In this document: one piece after another, positions 35,522 to 42,664 of the stretch
How positions within the stretch are numbered: the stretch's first letter is position 1
Layout: each line of letters opens with the position of its first letter
DNA from: Rhodococcus sp. 105337
GTDB taxonomy: Bacteria; Actinomycetota; Actinomycetes; Mycobacteriales; Mycobacteriaceae
Length of the DNA: 64,000 bases
Assembly (NCBI RefSeq): GCF_012844225.1
Contig: NZ_JABAGQ010000008.1
Span: 152,797-216,796 of the forward strand
Direction: 5' to 3'
Position numbers and translations under genes: made by a program
The notes under the pieces: generated by a model
Databases searched by the model: none
What the model was told of the DNA's origin: nothing
Seen by the model: only the letters and a program-made list of their open reading frames with translations

Positions 35522-36552
35522 CGTTCACCAGCATTCCGACCATCGACGTCACAGGACTCGTCACCGGCGATCCGGTGCACCGCGGCGCCGTCATCGCCGA
35601 ATTGGGTCGTGCCGCAAGAGAAGTAGGGTTCGCGCAGATCGTCGGACACGGCATCGACCCCGCGTCGTTCGCGGCGGTGCAGCGTGCCGCCGAGCGGTTC
35701 TTCGCGCAACCGGACGATGTGAAAATGAAGGTGTACATCGGTAATTCGACCAACCACAGAGGATACGTCCCCGCCGGTGAGGAAGTGTTCGCGGGTGCGA
35801 CTCCCGACCACAAGGAAGCCTACGACCTGTCGATAGACCTCCCGTCCGATCATCACCCGGACTATCTGGCCGGTAACCCCCTGCTCGGTCCCAACCAATG
35901 GCCCGAATTGGACGACTTCGCCGAACCCGTCTCCACCTACTACGACGCGGTCTTCTCGCTGGGACGACTGTTGTTGCGCGCCTTCGCCGAAGCGCTCGGA
36001 GAACCCGCGGACCTCTTCGACAAGCACGTGAGCACCCCGCCCGCCCAGCTGCGGTTGATCCACTACCCGCACGACCCCAGCGCCGCAGACCGTCCCGGCA
36101 TCGGCGCCCACACCGACTACGAGGTGTTCACGCTGCTCCGGCCCACCGCCCCCGGACTCGAGGTCGTCAACGCAGACGGAACGTGGATCGACGTTCCCTA
36201 CGCCGACGATGCGTTGGTGCTGAATATCGGTGACCTGCTGGAGATCTGGACCAACGGAGAGTTTACGGCGACGTCACATCGGGTGCGTAAGGTATCGCAC
36301 GAGCGTTATTCGTTCCCGTTGTTCTTCAACGTCGACTACAACACGTGGGTCGAGCCGTTGCCTCAGTTCGTCACCACAGACGGACCGCGATACGACGGTG
36401 TGCGGGCAGGCGACCACCTGTTCGCGCAAACCGCGCAGAGCTTCACCTACCTGCAGCGCCGACTCGCCTCGGGCGAGATCACCCTTCCCGACAACGCACG
36501 ACCCCTCTACTCGCTCGGACGCGAAGCTCAACGCAGCGCTCCTGCCGTCTGA
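35518..36552 (+). CDS. 2-oxoglutarate/Fe(II)-dependent oxygenase (isopenicillin N synthase family)
   Basis: A 344-residue non-heme iron enzyme. Iron ligands H198, D200 (GAHTDYEVFTLL) and H254 (TATSHRV); 2-oxoglutarate is held by R263 and S265 (ERYSFPLFFN). The N-terminal DIOX_N region carries IPTIDVTGL and GFAQIVGHGI. STNHRGYVPAGEE and the position after the carboxyltransferase suggest hydroxylation of a small polar substrate, perhaps a guanidino, amide or ureido compound. GTG 35518 overlaps the upstream stop. The symporter gene follows after 20 bases. Members of this family both make and break guanidine derivatives, so the direction of chemistry is open. Confidence 0.85.
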   Translation: MTFTSIPTIDVTGLVTGDPVHRGAVIAELGRAAREVGFAQIVGHGIDPASFAAVQRAAERFFAQPDDVKMKVYIGNSTNHRGYVPAGEEVFAGATPDHKEAYDLSIDLPSDHHPDYLAGNPLLGPNQWPELDDFAEPVSTYYDAVFSLGRLLLRAFAEALGEPADLFDKHVSTPPAQLRLIHYPHDPSAADRPGIGAHTDYEVFTLLRPTAPGLEVVNADGTWIDVPYADDALVLNIGDLLEIWTNGEFTATSHRVRKVSHERYSFPLFFNVDYNTWVEPLPQFVTTDGPRYDGVRAGDHLFAQTAQSFTYLQRRLASGEITLPDNARPLYSLGREAQRSAPAV

Positions 36553-36572
36553 CCTCCTCATCTGGAGTTGCC

Positions 36573-38060
36573 ATGATCATCACCGGTGTTGCCGTATGCC
36601 TCGTCGTTCTTCTCGGCGCAGGCTTCTATTCCACCCGTAAGGTCCGGGGCGATACGGGGAACTTCCTCCTGGCAGGACGATCCCTCGGGGCGCCGATCCT
36701 CGCGGTGCTGCTCATGTCCCAGGTCATCGACTCCAACGCGACACTGGGCAGCGCGGATCTTGCTGCCGGGTTCGGGTTCTGGGCCGGTGCCGCGATGCCG
36801 CTGGGCGTCGCGTTGAGCGTGCTGCTCGTCGGGCTGTTCTTCGCGAAGAAGCTGAGGGCTACCGGTGTCGTGACCCTGCCCGAGTACTTCGCGCAGCGTT
36901 TCGGGCGCGGCACCGAGATCACCGCTTCGGTCCTGACGGTCGGAAGCTTCGGCATCCTCCTCGCCGGCAACCTCGTCGCGCTCGGATACCTTCTCGAATA
37001 CTTCGTGGGGCTCGACTACACCGTCGCAGTGCTGGTTCTGATCCCGTTCGTTCTGGCTTACACGATGGCCGGGGGAATGTTCGCAAGCGTCTACACCGGT
37101 GTCGTGCAGTTCGCGGTCATGGCGGTCGGCATCGTCTGCCTGCTGGGATGGGTGGCGTTCGGTCCCGGATTCTCGGCTCCGGAGGGGCTCGGCATCGGCG
37201 GTCTCGGGCAGCTCACCGATCCGGCGCAGGGTGCCGCGATCAACTGGGCAACGCTGATCGCCCTCGGCCTCGGCAACATCGTCGCGATCGACCTGATGCA
37301 GCGGGTGTTCTCGGCGAAGAGCCCGCACGCCGCGCAGCGGGCCTGCTTCTCGGCGGCTACCGGCATCCTCGTTCTGTGCGTACCGCTCTCGTTCGTCGCA
37401 CTTGCGGCAATCTCCATCGTCGGGGACAGCGCCGTGGACGGCCCGATCCTGTACGTGCTGCTCGGCGAGTACGCCCCGAAGTGGCTGTCGATCCTGGTGC
37501 TGTCCGGACTCGTGACGGCCTCGCTCACCACCATCAGCGGCGTCCTGCTCTCCACCGCAACTGTCCTGGTACGCAACCTCTTCCGCGTCGGCGGCGAACA
37601 CGCCGCCATGTCCTCGGACGTCATGCGGGCCACCCGGCTGTGCATGCTGCCCATGGCGGCGTTCGGAGCGCTGGTCGCGCTGCGCGTTCCGCAGACCGGC
37701 ATCCTGCTCACCCTGACCTTCGACCTGCTGCTGGCGTCGCTCGTGGTGCCGTTCATCCTCGGGTTGTTCTGGAAGCGGGGTGACGGCCGGGCCGTCGCCG
37801 CGGCAGCGATCTGCGGCATCGGCGTGCGCGTCGGCTTCTTCGTACTCACCCCGACGATCTACGGCGTCGACAACACCCTGTTCTACATCCCGAACGACCT
37901 CGTCACCGCAGCCGCCGACGGCTGGACAACCTTCCTCGGGGCGATCGTGGCGCTCGTCGCCTACGTGACGGTTGCACTGGTCACCCGGCCTGCGACGAAG
38001 CCGCAGCCGCCGGTGGTCGTGCCGGTCGTGGCTCCCGAGCGGCAGCCCGTCGCGGTGTAG
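36573..38060 (+). CDS. Sodium:solute symporter (SSS family)
   Basis: A 495-residue inner-membrane protein with thirteen hydrophobic segments in the SSS pattern. Helix 1 is followed by GNFLLAGRSLG, then ATLGSADLAAG. The family's G-rich sodium region FGFWAGAAMPLG and the conserved VTLPEYFAQRFG follow. It ends in a Pro/Val tail. It probably imports the operon's substrate with sodium. GGAG precedes ATG 36573, 20 bases after the oxygenase stop. A strong bidirectional hairpin follows, closing a six-gene operon that starts at 31270. Classical guanidine carboxylase operons use an ABC importer instead, so the transported compound may differ. Confidence 0.88.
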   Translation: MIITGVAVCLVVLLGAGFYSTRKVRGDTGNFLLAGRSLGAPILAVLLMSQVIDSNATLGSADLAAGFGFWAGAAMPLGVALSVLLVGLFFAKKLRATGVVTLPEYFAQRFGRGTEITASVLTVGSFGILLAGNLVALGYLLEYFVGLDYTVAVLVLIPFVLAYTMAGGMFASVYTGVVQFAVMAVGIVCLLGWVAFGPGFSAPEGLGIGGLGQLTDPAQGAAINWATLIALGLGNIVAIDLMQRVFSAKSPHAAQRACFSAATGILVLCVPLSFVALAAISIVGDSAVDGPILYVLLGEYAPKWLSILVLSGLVTASLTTISGVLLSTATVLVRNLFRVGGEHAAMSSDVMRATRLCMLPMAAFGALVALRVPQTGILLTLTFDLLLASLVVPFILGLFWKRGDGRAVAAAAICGIGVRVGFFVLTPTIYGVDNTLFYIPNDLVTAAADGWTTFLGAIVALVAYVTVALVTRPATKPQPPVVVPVVAPERQPVAV

Positions 38061-38073
38061 ACGTACCCCAGAT

Positions 38074-38117
38074 ACGACGGCGCCCACCGGGAAAGATTCT
38101 CCGGTGGGCGCCGTCGT
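38074..38117. terminator. Bidirectional terminator, 17-bp perfect stem
   Basis: Arms 38074-38090 and 38101-38117 are exact complements around a 10-base loop. It ends the symporter operon and, on the other strand, the monooxygenase-domain gene. Confidence 0.88.
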
Positions 38118-38133
38118 GTGTAAGAGGGTGTTG

Positions 38134-38487
38134 CTACTTCTCGAAGACGATGTCCTCGACGAGCGTGTGCTGCTCGACGGCGGACGGCGCCTGCATGCCC
38201 GGTGCCTGATCGTCGGAGTGCGCGGCCTTGAACGAATCGGAACGCAGCCAGGCGAGGAAGTCGTCTTTGGAATCGAACTCCATCGTGGACAGGTAGGGGA
38301 GACCGTCGGCCGCCGGACGGAGGAGAGTCGTGCGGTTGAGGCCGGGAACGCCGTCGAGGGTTTCGCGCATGCTGTCGACGAAGACCTTCTCGAATGCCTC
38401 TGCCGTCTCGGCGGGAACCTCGATGCGGTTGGTGATGACGTACACGATGGGGCCTTTCTCGACGGGCAGGACTTCTCCGGGAATCAT
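38134..38487 (-). CDS. Antibiotic biosynthesis monooxygenase (ABM) domain protein, IsdG-like fold
   Basis: A protein of up to 117 residues with one ABM ferredoxin-like domain: VYVITNRIEVPAETAEAFEKVF, PGLNRTTLLRP, YLSTMEFDSKDDFLAWLRSDSFKAAH. The fold is shared by heme-degrading IsdG/MhuD proteins and by quinone-forming monooxygenases. The helix Asp/His pattern (FKAAHSDDQ) is compatible with heme binding but does not prove it. The start could be ATG 38487 or GTG 38445 (GAGAAAGG ahead), the latter fitting the domain more tightly. It stands alone, converging on the symporter operon. Confidence 0.75.
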   Translation of the reverse strand: MIPGEVLPVEKGPIVYVITNRIEVPAETAEAFEKVFVDSMRETLDGVPGLNRTTLLRPAADGLPYLSTMEFDSKDDFLAWLRSDSFKAAHSDDQAPGMQAPSAVEQHTLVEDIVFEK

Positions 38488-38561
38488 ACGCCGCAGGTGA
38501 ACTGGGGTATTTGCGCGGTAAGTGGGGATCGACTCGCGGAACAGCGTGCGCAACTCTCCAC

Positions 38562-39473
38562 TCACCGCGCGGCTGCGGCAATCCGGGAGCGTGCACGGGT
38601 GACGGCGCGTGCGAACCGGCCCGCGACCACCTCGAACCGCTCCAGCTCTGCCCAGTTCCAGCGGACTACTTCCAGTCCCAGGTCGCGCAATGCGTCTTCT
38701 CGACGTTTCTCGGCGAGGAGGTCACGACGGTCCCGGTATTTGATGCTGCCGTCGAACTCGCCGACGATGCCGAGGCCGTCCCAGAAGAAGTCGAGGCGGT
38801 ACCGTCGTCCGTCGCGCACGACCACCTCGCGTTGCAGATCCGGTGCGGGTAACCCGGACTCTCGCATACGGATCCGCGACAGCGATTCACCGACGCTCTC
38901 GCTTCTCCCATCCAGAAAATCCAGAACCGACGCCGCGGCAGTCGTACCGGTGTGGTGTCGTGCCCGCGCGAGTACCGGGGCCAACTGCAGGCGTGTGTTC
39001 GGGTGAAGGCGTAGAGCGGAGTCTCCGGTTGCCACCGCCTGGTCGCGCGGCAGCGTGCGGGCGAGATCGACGACCGTCCTGGCGACCGACGTGACGGCGA
39101 CTCCGCAGATATCCACGAGATCGTCATCGCCCCACGTCGTGTGGTGCGCGTGCAGGTGTGGCGTGATCCGCCCGTGTCGCGCCGGACGCGAGACGTGCAC
39201 GCGGGTCAGAGGCACCTTCCAGATATCGAGACGATGGAGAACCGCCGCAGACACATGGCTGATCGCTTCACCCGGCTCGAGAAGCGAACCGACGTGGCGC
39301 GCGTGCACGCGGTGGCGCCCCGCCTCGTCGAGCGCGTCGTACTCGGTCCGCCGCAGGTAGACGCCGCGGGCAAGCGGGACGAGTGTGCCCGCGCGCAGCG
39401 CGTGCCGTATGTCGTTGTCCGACGCCCCTGCGGCCGTGAGCGACGTCCTCGTCAGCACTTCCGGCTCGTCCAT
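38562..39473 (-). CDS. AbiEi-like / DUF559 nuclease-fold protein
   Basis: A 303-residue actinobacterial protein. The N-terminal 90 residues resemble the winged-helix of AbiEi antitoxins (LTRTSLTAAGASDNDIRHALRAG, LARGVYL). The C-terminal 110 residues form a Vsr/DUF559-like PD-(D/E)XK fold: RLDFFWDGLGIVGEFDGSIKYRD, then EKRREDALRDLGLEVVRWNW. The catalytic Asp and Glu-X-X-Gly appear present. These proteins are common as solitary genes and often annotated as type IV toxin-antitoxin components, but no AbiEii toxin is adjacent, so the role is unknown. ATG 39473. It follows the 39576 gene on the same strand by about 100 bases. Confidence 0.75.
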   Translation of the reverse strand: MDEPEVLTRTSLTAAGASDNDIRHALRAGTLVPLARGVYLRRTEYDALDEAGRHRVHARHVGSLLEPGEAISHVSAAVLHRLDIWKVPLTRVHVSRPARHGRITPHLHAHHTTWGDDDLVDICGVAVTSVARTVVDLARTLPRDQAVATGDSALRLHPNTRLQLAPVLARARHHTGTTAAASVLDFLDGRSESVGESLSRIRMRESGLPAPDLQREVVVRDGRRYRLDFFWDGLGIVGEFDGSIKYRDRRDLLAEKRREDALRDLGLEVVRWNWAELERFEVVAGRFARAVTRARSRIAAAAR

Positions 39474-39575
39474 GCAGCGGATCGTGCCCGATCAGGTCAC
39501 GGGTCCGAGCGTTCGAAGGCAACGTACCGGCGCCCTTGTGGACAAATGCCGTGTCTGCGGACAAGTACGCGCGGA

Positions 39576-40346
39576 TCAGAACAGGCGCGGAGTCGCGTGG
39601 GATCCGTCCCGGGCTTCGACGACCCGCGCATGCCACCGATCGACGAGCCACATCTCGACCAGCTCCGGTCGCGTGGCCATGGGACCGGCCCACGTGTTGA
39701 GCAGTTCGACGTACCGGTGATAGCGACGCACAGTGAAGTCTGCGACCGACGGGTCCTCGAGCCATCCCTCGTGCACGAGCGTCGACACGCCGTACTGGTC
39801 CAGCATCTGCGCGGGACCGGTGTCCGTGCGCGCCTCCACCGCCCACAGGTAGGTCGCCATCAACGGCACACCCACTCCCGGAGTGTCGGGCCAGCCCGAC
39901 CAGGTCTGACGAGAGGTGTCGGGCAGCCCTTTCGTCTTGGCGCAATAGTTGAGGACACCTTTGATCTTCGCGAACGGGTGGCGACCCGCGGGGGTACGTA
40001 CGTCGCGGACGTCGGGGAACCGGCGCACCGCTTTTCGTCGTGGATGCGCGCTGCGCCATGCCGCACACAGGAACAACAGACCGAGACCCTCATGGTCGGC
40101 ATCGATCAGGTCGCTACCCAACCGAAGGTCGTTGCGCTGCACCACCGCAGTGCCGGTGGTGACGATGCGGCCGTCGAGGTTTCGTCCCCGCAACCGGATC
40201 TCGTGTCCCGCGTCCTCGAGATGATCGTTCCACCACTGCAAATCGACGGTCACGCCGTCGTCGAGCACCTGAAGGTCGAAGGGCCGTGCCCGGCACCACT
40301 CGGCACAGGCCTTCGGAGGCTCGAATCCTTCGTCGTACAGATGCAT
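39576..40346 (-). CDS. Hypothetical protein downstream of the DUF3558/WXG-like modules
   Basis: A 256-residue soluble protein, Trp- and Arg-rich, not recognised. It begins MHLYDEGFEPPKACAEWCRARPFDL, has a beta-rich N-terminal third (VDLQWWNDHLEDAGHEIRLRG), a segment FAKIKGVLNYCAKTKGLPDT, and a helical end (WLVDRWHARVVEARDG). ATG 40346 or GTG 40379 could start it; codons further upstream lie within the 40405 gene in a different frame. It follows the first WXG-like gene by about 60 bases on the same strand, so it may be co-transcribed with the DUF3558/WXG-like pair, possibly as its client. The other copies of the pair have no such gene. Confidence 0.6.
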   Translation of the reverse strand: MHLYDEGFEPPKACAEWCRARPFDLQVLDDGVTVDLQWWNDHLEDAGHEIRLRGRNLDGRIVTTGTAVVQRNDLRLGSDLIDADHEGLGLLFLCAAWRSAHPRRKAVRRFPDVRDVRTPAGRHPFAKIKGVLNYCAKTKGLPDTSRQTWSGWPDTPGVGVPLMATYLWAVEARTDTGPAQMLDQYGVSTLVHEGWLEDPSVADFTVRRYHRYVELLNTWAGPMATRPELVEMWLVDRWHARVVEARDGSHATPRLF

Positions 40347-40404
40347 TCTTCCGAGCCTGCCACGTACGTCCGGAGTCACCGAGTCGACACACGCGGCAGC
40401 ATCA

Positions 40405-40734
40405 TCACAGCTCGGTTTCCATCCCCCGGAGTTGCCGTGCCCAGTCGAACTCGGCCTCGAGAAATGCTTCCCCTCCCGAAGCGAAAGCGTCGCGCAGGTC
40501 GGTGAGGGTGGCAATGAATTGGTCGATGCGCTCGCGTGCGGATTCCGGGGTTCCGGCGGCCTTGCGGGCGTAGCCGTCGGCGAGTTGTCGGGCGGACTCG
40601 AGGTCGCCGAAACCGCGGGTCTCGAGCAGCCTGTTTGCTGTCTCGCGTGTCGCAATCAATTCCTTCAGCATCGTGTTGCAGATTGCGACGATCTCGTCGA
40701 CGACGTCAGGGTCGAGGCGGACGAACTCAGCCAT
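40405..40734 (-). CDS. WXG100-like helical protein, copy A
   Basis: A 109-residue all-helical protein with GFGDLESARQLADGY at the turn between two long helices, the size and layout of ESX/WXG100-type proteins, though the W-X-G itself is not present. Residues 1-40 differ from the other copies; residues 41-109 are identical to copy B. GGAAGG precedes ATG 40734. It lies 18 bases after the DUF3558 gene. No signal peptide is seen; a type VII secretion route or a chaperone-like role is possible but unproven. The ending DWARQLRGMETEL is shared with copy B. Confidence 0.75.
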   Translation of the reverse strand: MAEFVRLDPDVVDEIVAICNTMLKELIATRETANRLLETRGFGDLESARQLADGYARKAAGTPESARERIDQFIATLTDLRDAFASGGEAFLEAEFDWARQLRGMETEL

Positions 40735-40752
40735 GGATGTGATCCTTCCGAG

Positions 40753-41367
40753 TCAACCGTGTGTCAGGTCGAGAAGCGGTTCGATCGATGACGCGAGGTC
40801 ATCGAGACCGCTGCACCATTGCTCTCTGGGTACGCCACGTGTGTGATCGGGGTAGTACGTGCGGCTGAAGATGACAATGCCGAACTCGGTCTCCACGGCG
40901 ATCGAACAGGAATTCTGGTTGTTGTTGTCGACTTCCAAGAGCGCTTGCCGGCCATTTATGGTTGTTTCGGTTGCAATGAGTCGGTCTTTGGCGAGCTCTT
41001 CTTCGAGGGTTACGTTGCCTGCCAGAACGTTGAGCCCGTATCGGAAGAGCACGCCGGGGATATGAACGGTGCCATCGTATCCGCACGCCAGGAACGTATA
41101 ACTTCCCATCGGATAGTCGGCTACTTTTCTGCTTCGCGGGTCGTACCCAGCCGCGATAAGAAGTTCGTCCGGAATATCCAGACACGGGTCGAACGTGATC
41201 TGCGGGCGACCCGAGTCGTCCACGACCCGCGGCGTCCTCGTCGTCGAGGTCGGGGTTTCGACAGCTTCCGGCTCGCTCGGCGTCGCCGCGCCGGATGCGC
41301 ATCCCACCGCCGTCACCACGACAGCCAGCGATGCGACCGCTCGCACGACACGATTCCGCCCACCCAC
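40753..41367 (-). CDS. DUF3558 lipoprotein, copy A
   Basis: A 204-residue exported lipoprotein of the DUF3558 family, which is known only in mycolic-acid actinobacteria and has no assigned function. The signal peptide VVRAVASLAVVVTAVGC ends in the lipobox; a Thr/Pro linker follows, then DDSGRPQITFDPCLDIPDELL. The second half (GSYTFLACGYD, LAGNVTLEEELAKD, NNQNSCSIAVETEFGIVIFSR) has three cysteines likely paired. GTG 41367 is chosen: it follows GGGGGGTCGC, and the third copy has its ATG in the same place. Residues up to about 70 are identical to copy B, the rest only related. Confidence 0.8.
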   Translation of the reverse strand: MGGRNRVVRAVASLAVVVTAVGCASGAATPSEPEAVETPTSTTRTPRVVDDSGRPQITFDPCLDIPDELLIAAGYDPRSRKVADYPMGSYTFLACGYDGTVHIPGVLFRYGLNVLAGNVTLEEELAKDRLIATETTINGRQALLEVDNNNQNSCSIAVETEFGIVIFSRTYYPDHTRGVPREQWCSGLDDLASSIEPLLDLTHG

Positions 41368-41393
41368 GCGACCCCCCGATCCGCTGATTGCCG

Positions 41394-41407
41394 CAGACGC
41401 TAGCACA
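41394..41407 (-). promoter_or_regulatory. Extended -10 promoter element, module A
   Basis: On the minus strand TGTGCTAGCGTCTG, identical in all three modules, contains TGNTAGNNT as an extended -10. It lies 27-40 bases upstream of the DUF3558 start. Confidence 0.55.
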
Positions 41408-41510
41408 GGGAACGCAGCGCCGTATCGCCGCGATTTGCGCGCTCAGCCGGGATCTACTCACTCAATAGCGTTGGCAGATAACAATCCACCGCGCAAATTG
41501 GATTGGAAGA

Positions 41511-41561
41511 TTACCCGTTGGCGGCATCGAGCAGGCGCTGAATCTCGTCCTCGCTGATCCC
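41511..41561 (-). pseudogene. Duplicated 3' tail of the GH3 glucosidase gene
   Basis: The minus strand encodes ISEDEIQRLLDAANG and a stop, the same as the last residues of the GH3 protein (IGEDEIQRLLDAANG) with Ser for Gly. It has no start and is a by-product of the tandem duplication, showing that the unit was copied after it had come to rest next to the GH3 gene. Confidence 0.88.
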
Positions 41562-41577
41562 GACACACGCGGCGGCA

Positions 41578-41907
41578 TCATAGCTCGGTTTCCATCCCCC
41601 GGAGTTGTCGTGCCCAGTCGAACTCGGCCTCGAGAAATGCTTCCCCTCCCGAAGCGAAAGCGTCGCGCAGGTCGGTGAGCGTGGCAATGAATTGGTCGAT
41701 GCGCTCGCGCGCGGATTCCGGGGTCCCGGCGGCCTTGCGGGCGTAGCCGTCGGCGAGTTGTCGGGCGGACTCGAGGTCGCCGAAACCGTCTGTCCGTGTG
41801 AGCCGCTCGGACTTAGCCCCCGCGGCCTTCAGCTCCGCGAGCATCGTGTTGCAAATTGCGACAAGTTCGTTGACGACCTGCGGATCAAGCCTTGTGTATT
41901 CGGCCAT
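41578..41907 (-). CDS. WXG100-like helical protein, copy B
   Basis: A 109-residue paralogue of the 40405 product. Its last 69 residues are identical to copy A, and the DNA there differs only at a few silent positions. Its first 40 residues (MAEYTRLDPQVVNELVAICN and on) are clearly different, with KAAGAKSERLTRTD in place of IATRETANRLLETR. AGGAGG precedes ATG 41907, 12 bases past the DUF3558 stop. The changed helix is next, in DNA order, to the changed half of the DUF3558 gene, so the two altered parts form one continuous block. Confidence 0.75.
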   Translation of the reverse strand: MAEYTRLDPQVVNELVAICNTMLAELKAAGAKSERLTRTDGFGDLESARQLADGYARKAAGTPESARERIDQFIATLTDLRDAFASGGEAFLEAEFDWARQLRGMETEL

Positions 41908-41919
41908 GATGACGCCTCC

Positions 41920-42525
41920 TCACTTCTCGATGAGAGGTTCGATTGCCATGACGAAGTCTGCGAAACCCGCGCACCACTCATGTTGGGGAACGGCCCGACT
42001 ATGGTCTGCGTGGTAGATGCGACTCAGTATCACGATTCCGAAGCTCGACTGAAGGACATAGGCGCACGAACCCTTCAGGCTCGGGTCGATCTCCTGAAGC
42101 GCTCGTCGCCCGTTGACCGTCGTCTCGATAGCCACGTGCCCGTTCTTCGCGAGCTCTTCCTCGAGGGTGACATTGCCCGAAAGGATGATGAGGCTGTAAC
42201 TGCTCAGAACACCGGGAATGTGGAGTGTCCCTCGATAATCGCAGCCGAGAAAGCTGTAGGTGCCCATCGGCATCTCTATCGGCCCCTTGCTCCTGGGATC
42301 GAAATCCGAAGACGCGAGCAGTTCGTCCGGGATATCCAGACACGGGTCGAACGTGATCTGCGGGCGACCCGAGTCGTCCACGACCCGCGGCGTCCTCGTC
42401 GTCGAGGTCGGGGTTTCGACAGCTTCCGGCTCGCTCGGCGTCGCCGCGCCGGATGCGCATCCCACCGCCGTCACCACGACAGCCAGCGATGCGACCGCTC
42501 GCACGACACAGCTCCACCCACCCAC
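41920..42525 (-). CDS. DUF3558 lipoprotein, copy B
   Basis: A 201-residue lipoprotein. The signal peptide, linker and first domain part to CLDIPDELL match copy A almost base for base. After that it reads LASSDFDPRSKGPIEMPMGTY and LGCDYRGTLHIPG, with many replacements to the end (AIEPLIEK). The cysteine positions are kept. GTG 42525 is the start, with the same GGGGGG site and upstream TGCTAGCGT element as copy A. It lies 140 bases downstream of the GH3 gene on the same strand, with its own promoter. Confidence 0.8.
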   Translation of the reverse strand: MGGWSCVVRAVASLAVVVTAVGCASGAATPSEPEAVETPTSTTRTPRVVDDSGRPQITFDPCLDIPDELLASSDFDPRSKGPIEMPMGTYSFLGCDYRGTLHIPGVLSSYSLIILSGNVTLEEELAKNGHVAIETTVNGRRALQEIDPSLKGSCAYVLQSSFGIVILSRIYHADHSRAVPQHEWCAGFADFVMAIEPLIEK

Positions 42526-42550
42526 GCGACCCCCCGATCCGCCGATTGCC

Positions 42551-42564
42551 GCAGACGCTAGCAC
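42551..42564 (-). promoter_or_regulatory. Extended -10 promoter element, module B
   Basis: TGTGCTAGCGTCTG on the minus strand, the same as modules A and C. Confidence 0.55.
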
Positions 42565-42664
42565 AGGGAACGCAGCGCCGTATCGTCGCGATTTGCGCGC
42601 TCAACCGGGATCTGCTCACGCAATAGCGTTGGCAGATAACAATTCACCGCGCAAATTCGACGGA

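Larger units (their letters stand above)
40385..41563 (-). repeat. Tandem duplication unit, copy A
   Basis: Covers a DUF3558 gene, a WXG-like gene, the upstream promoter and the last 17 codons of the GH3 gene. Its outer parts are nearly identical in DNA to copy B at 41561-42717, while the middle 560 bases differ strongly. The units meet at a 3-base overlap (CGA, 41561-41563). Confidence 0.85.
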
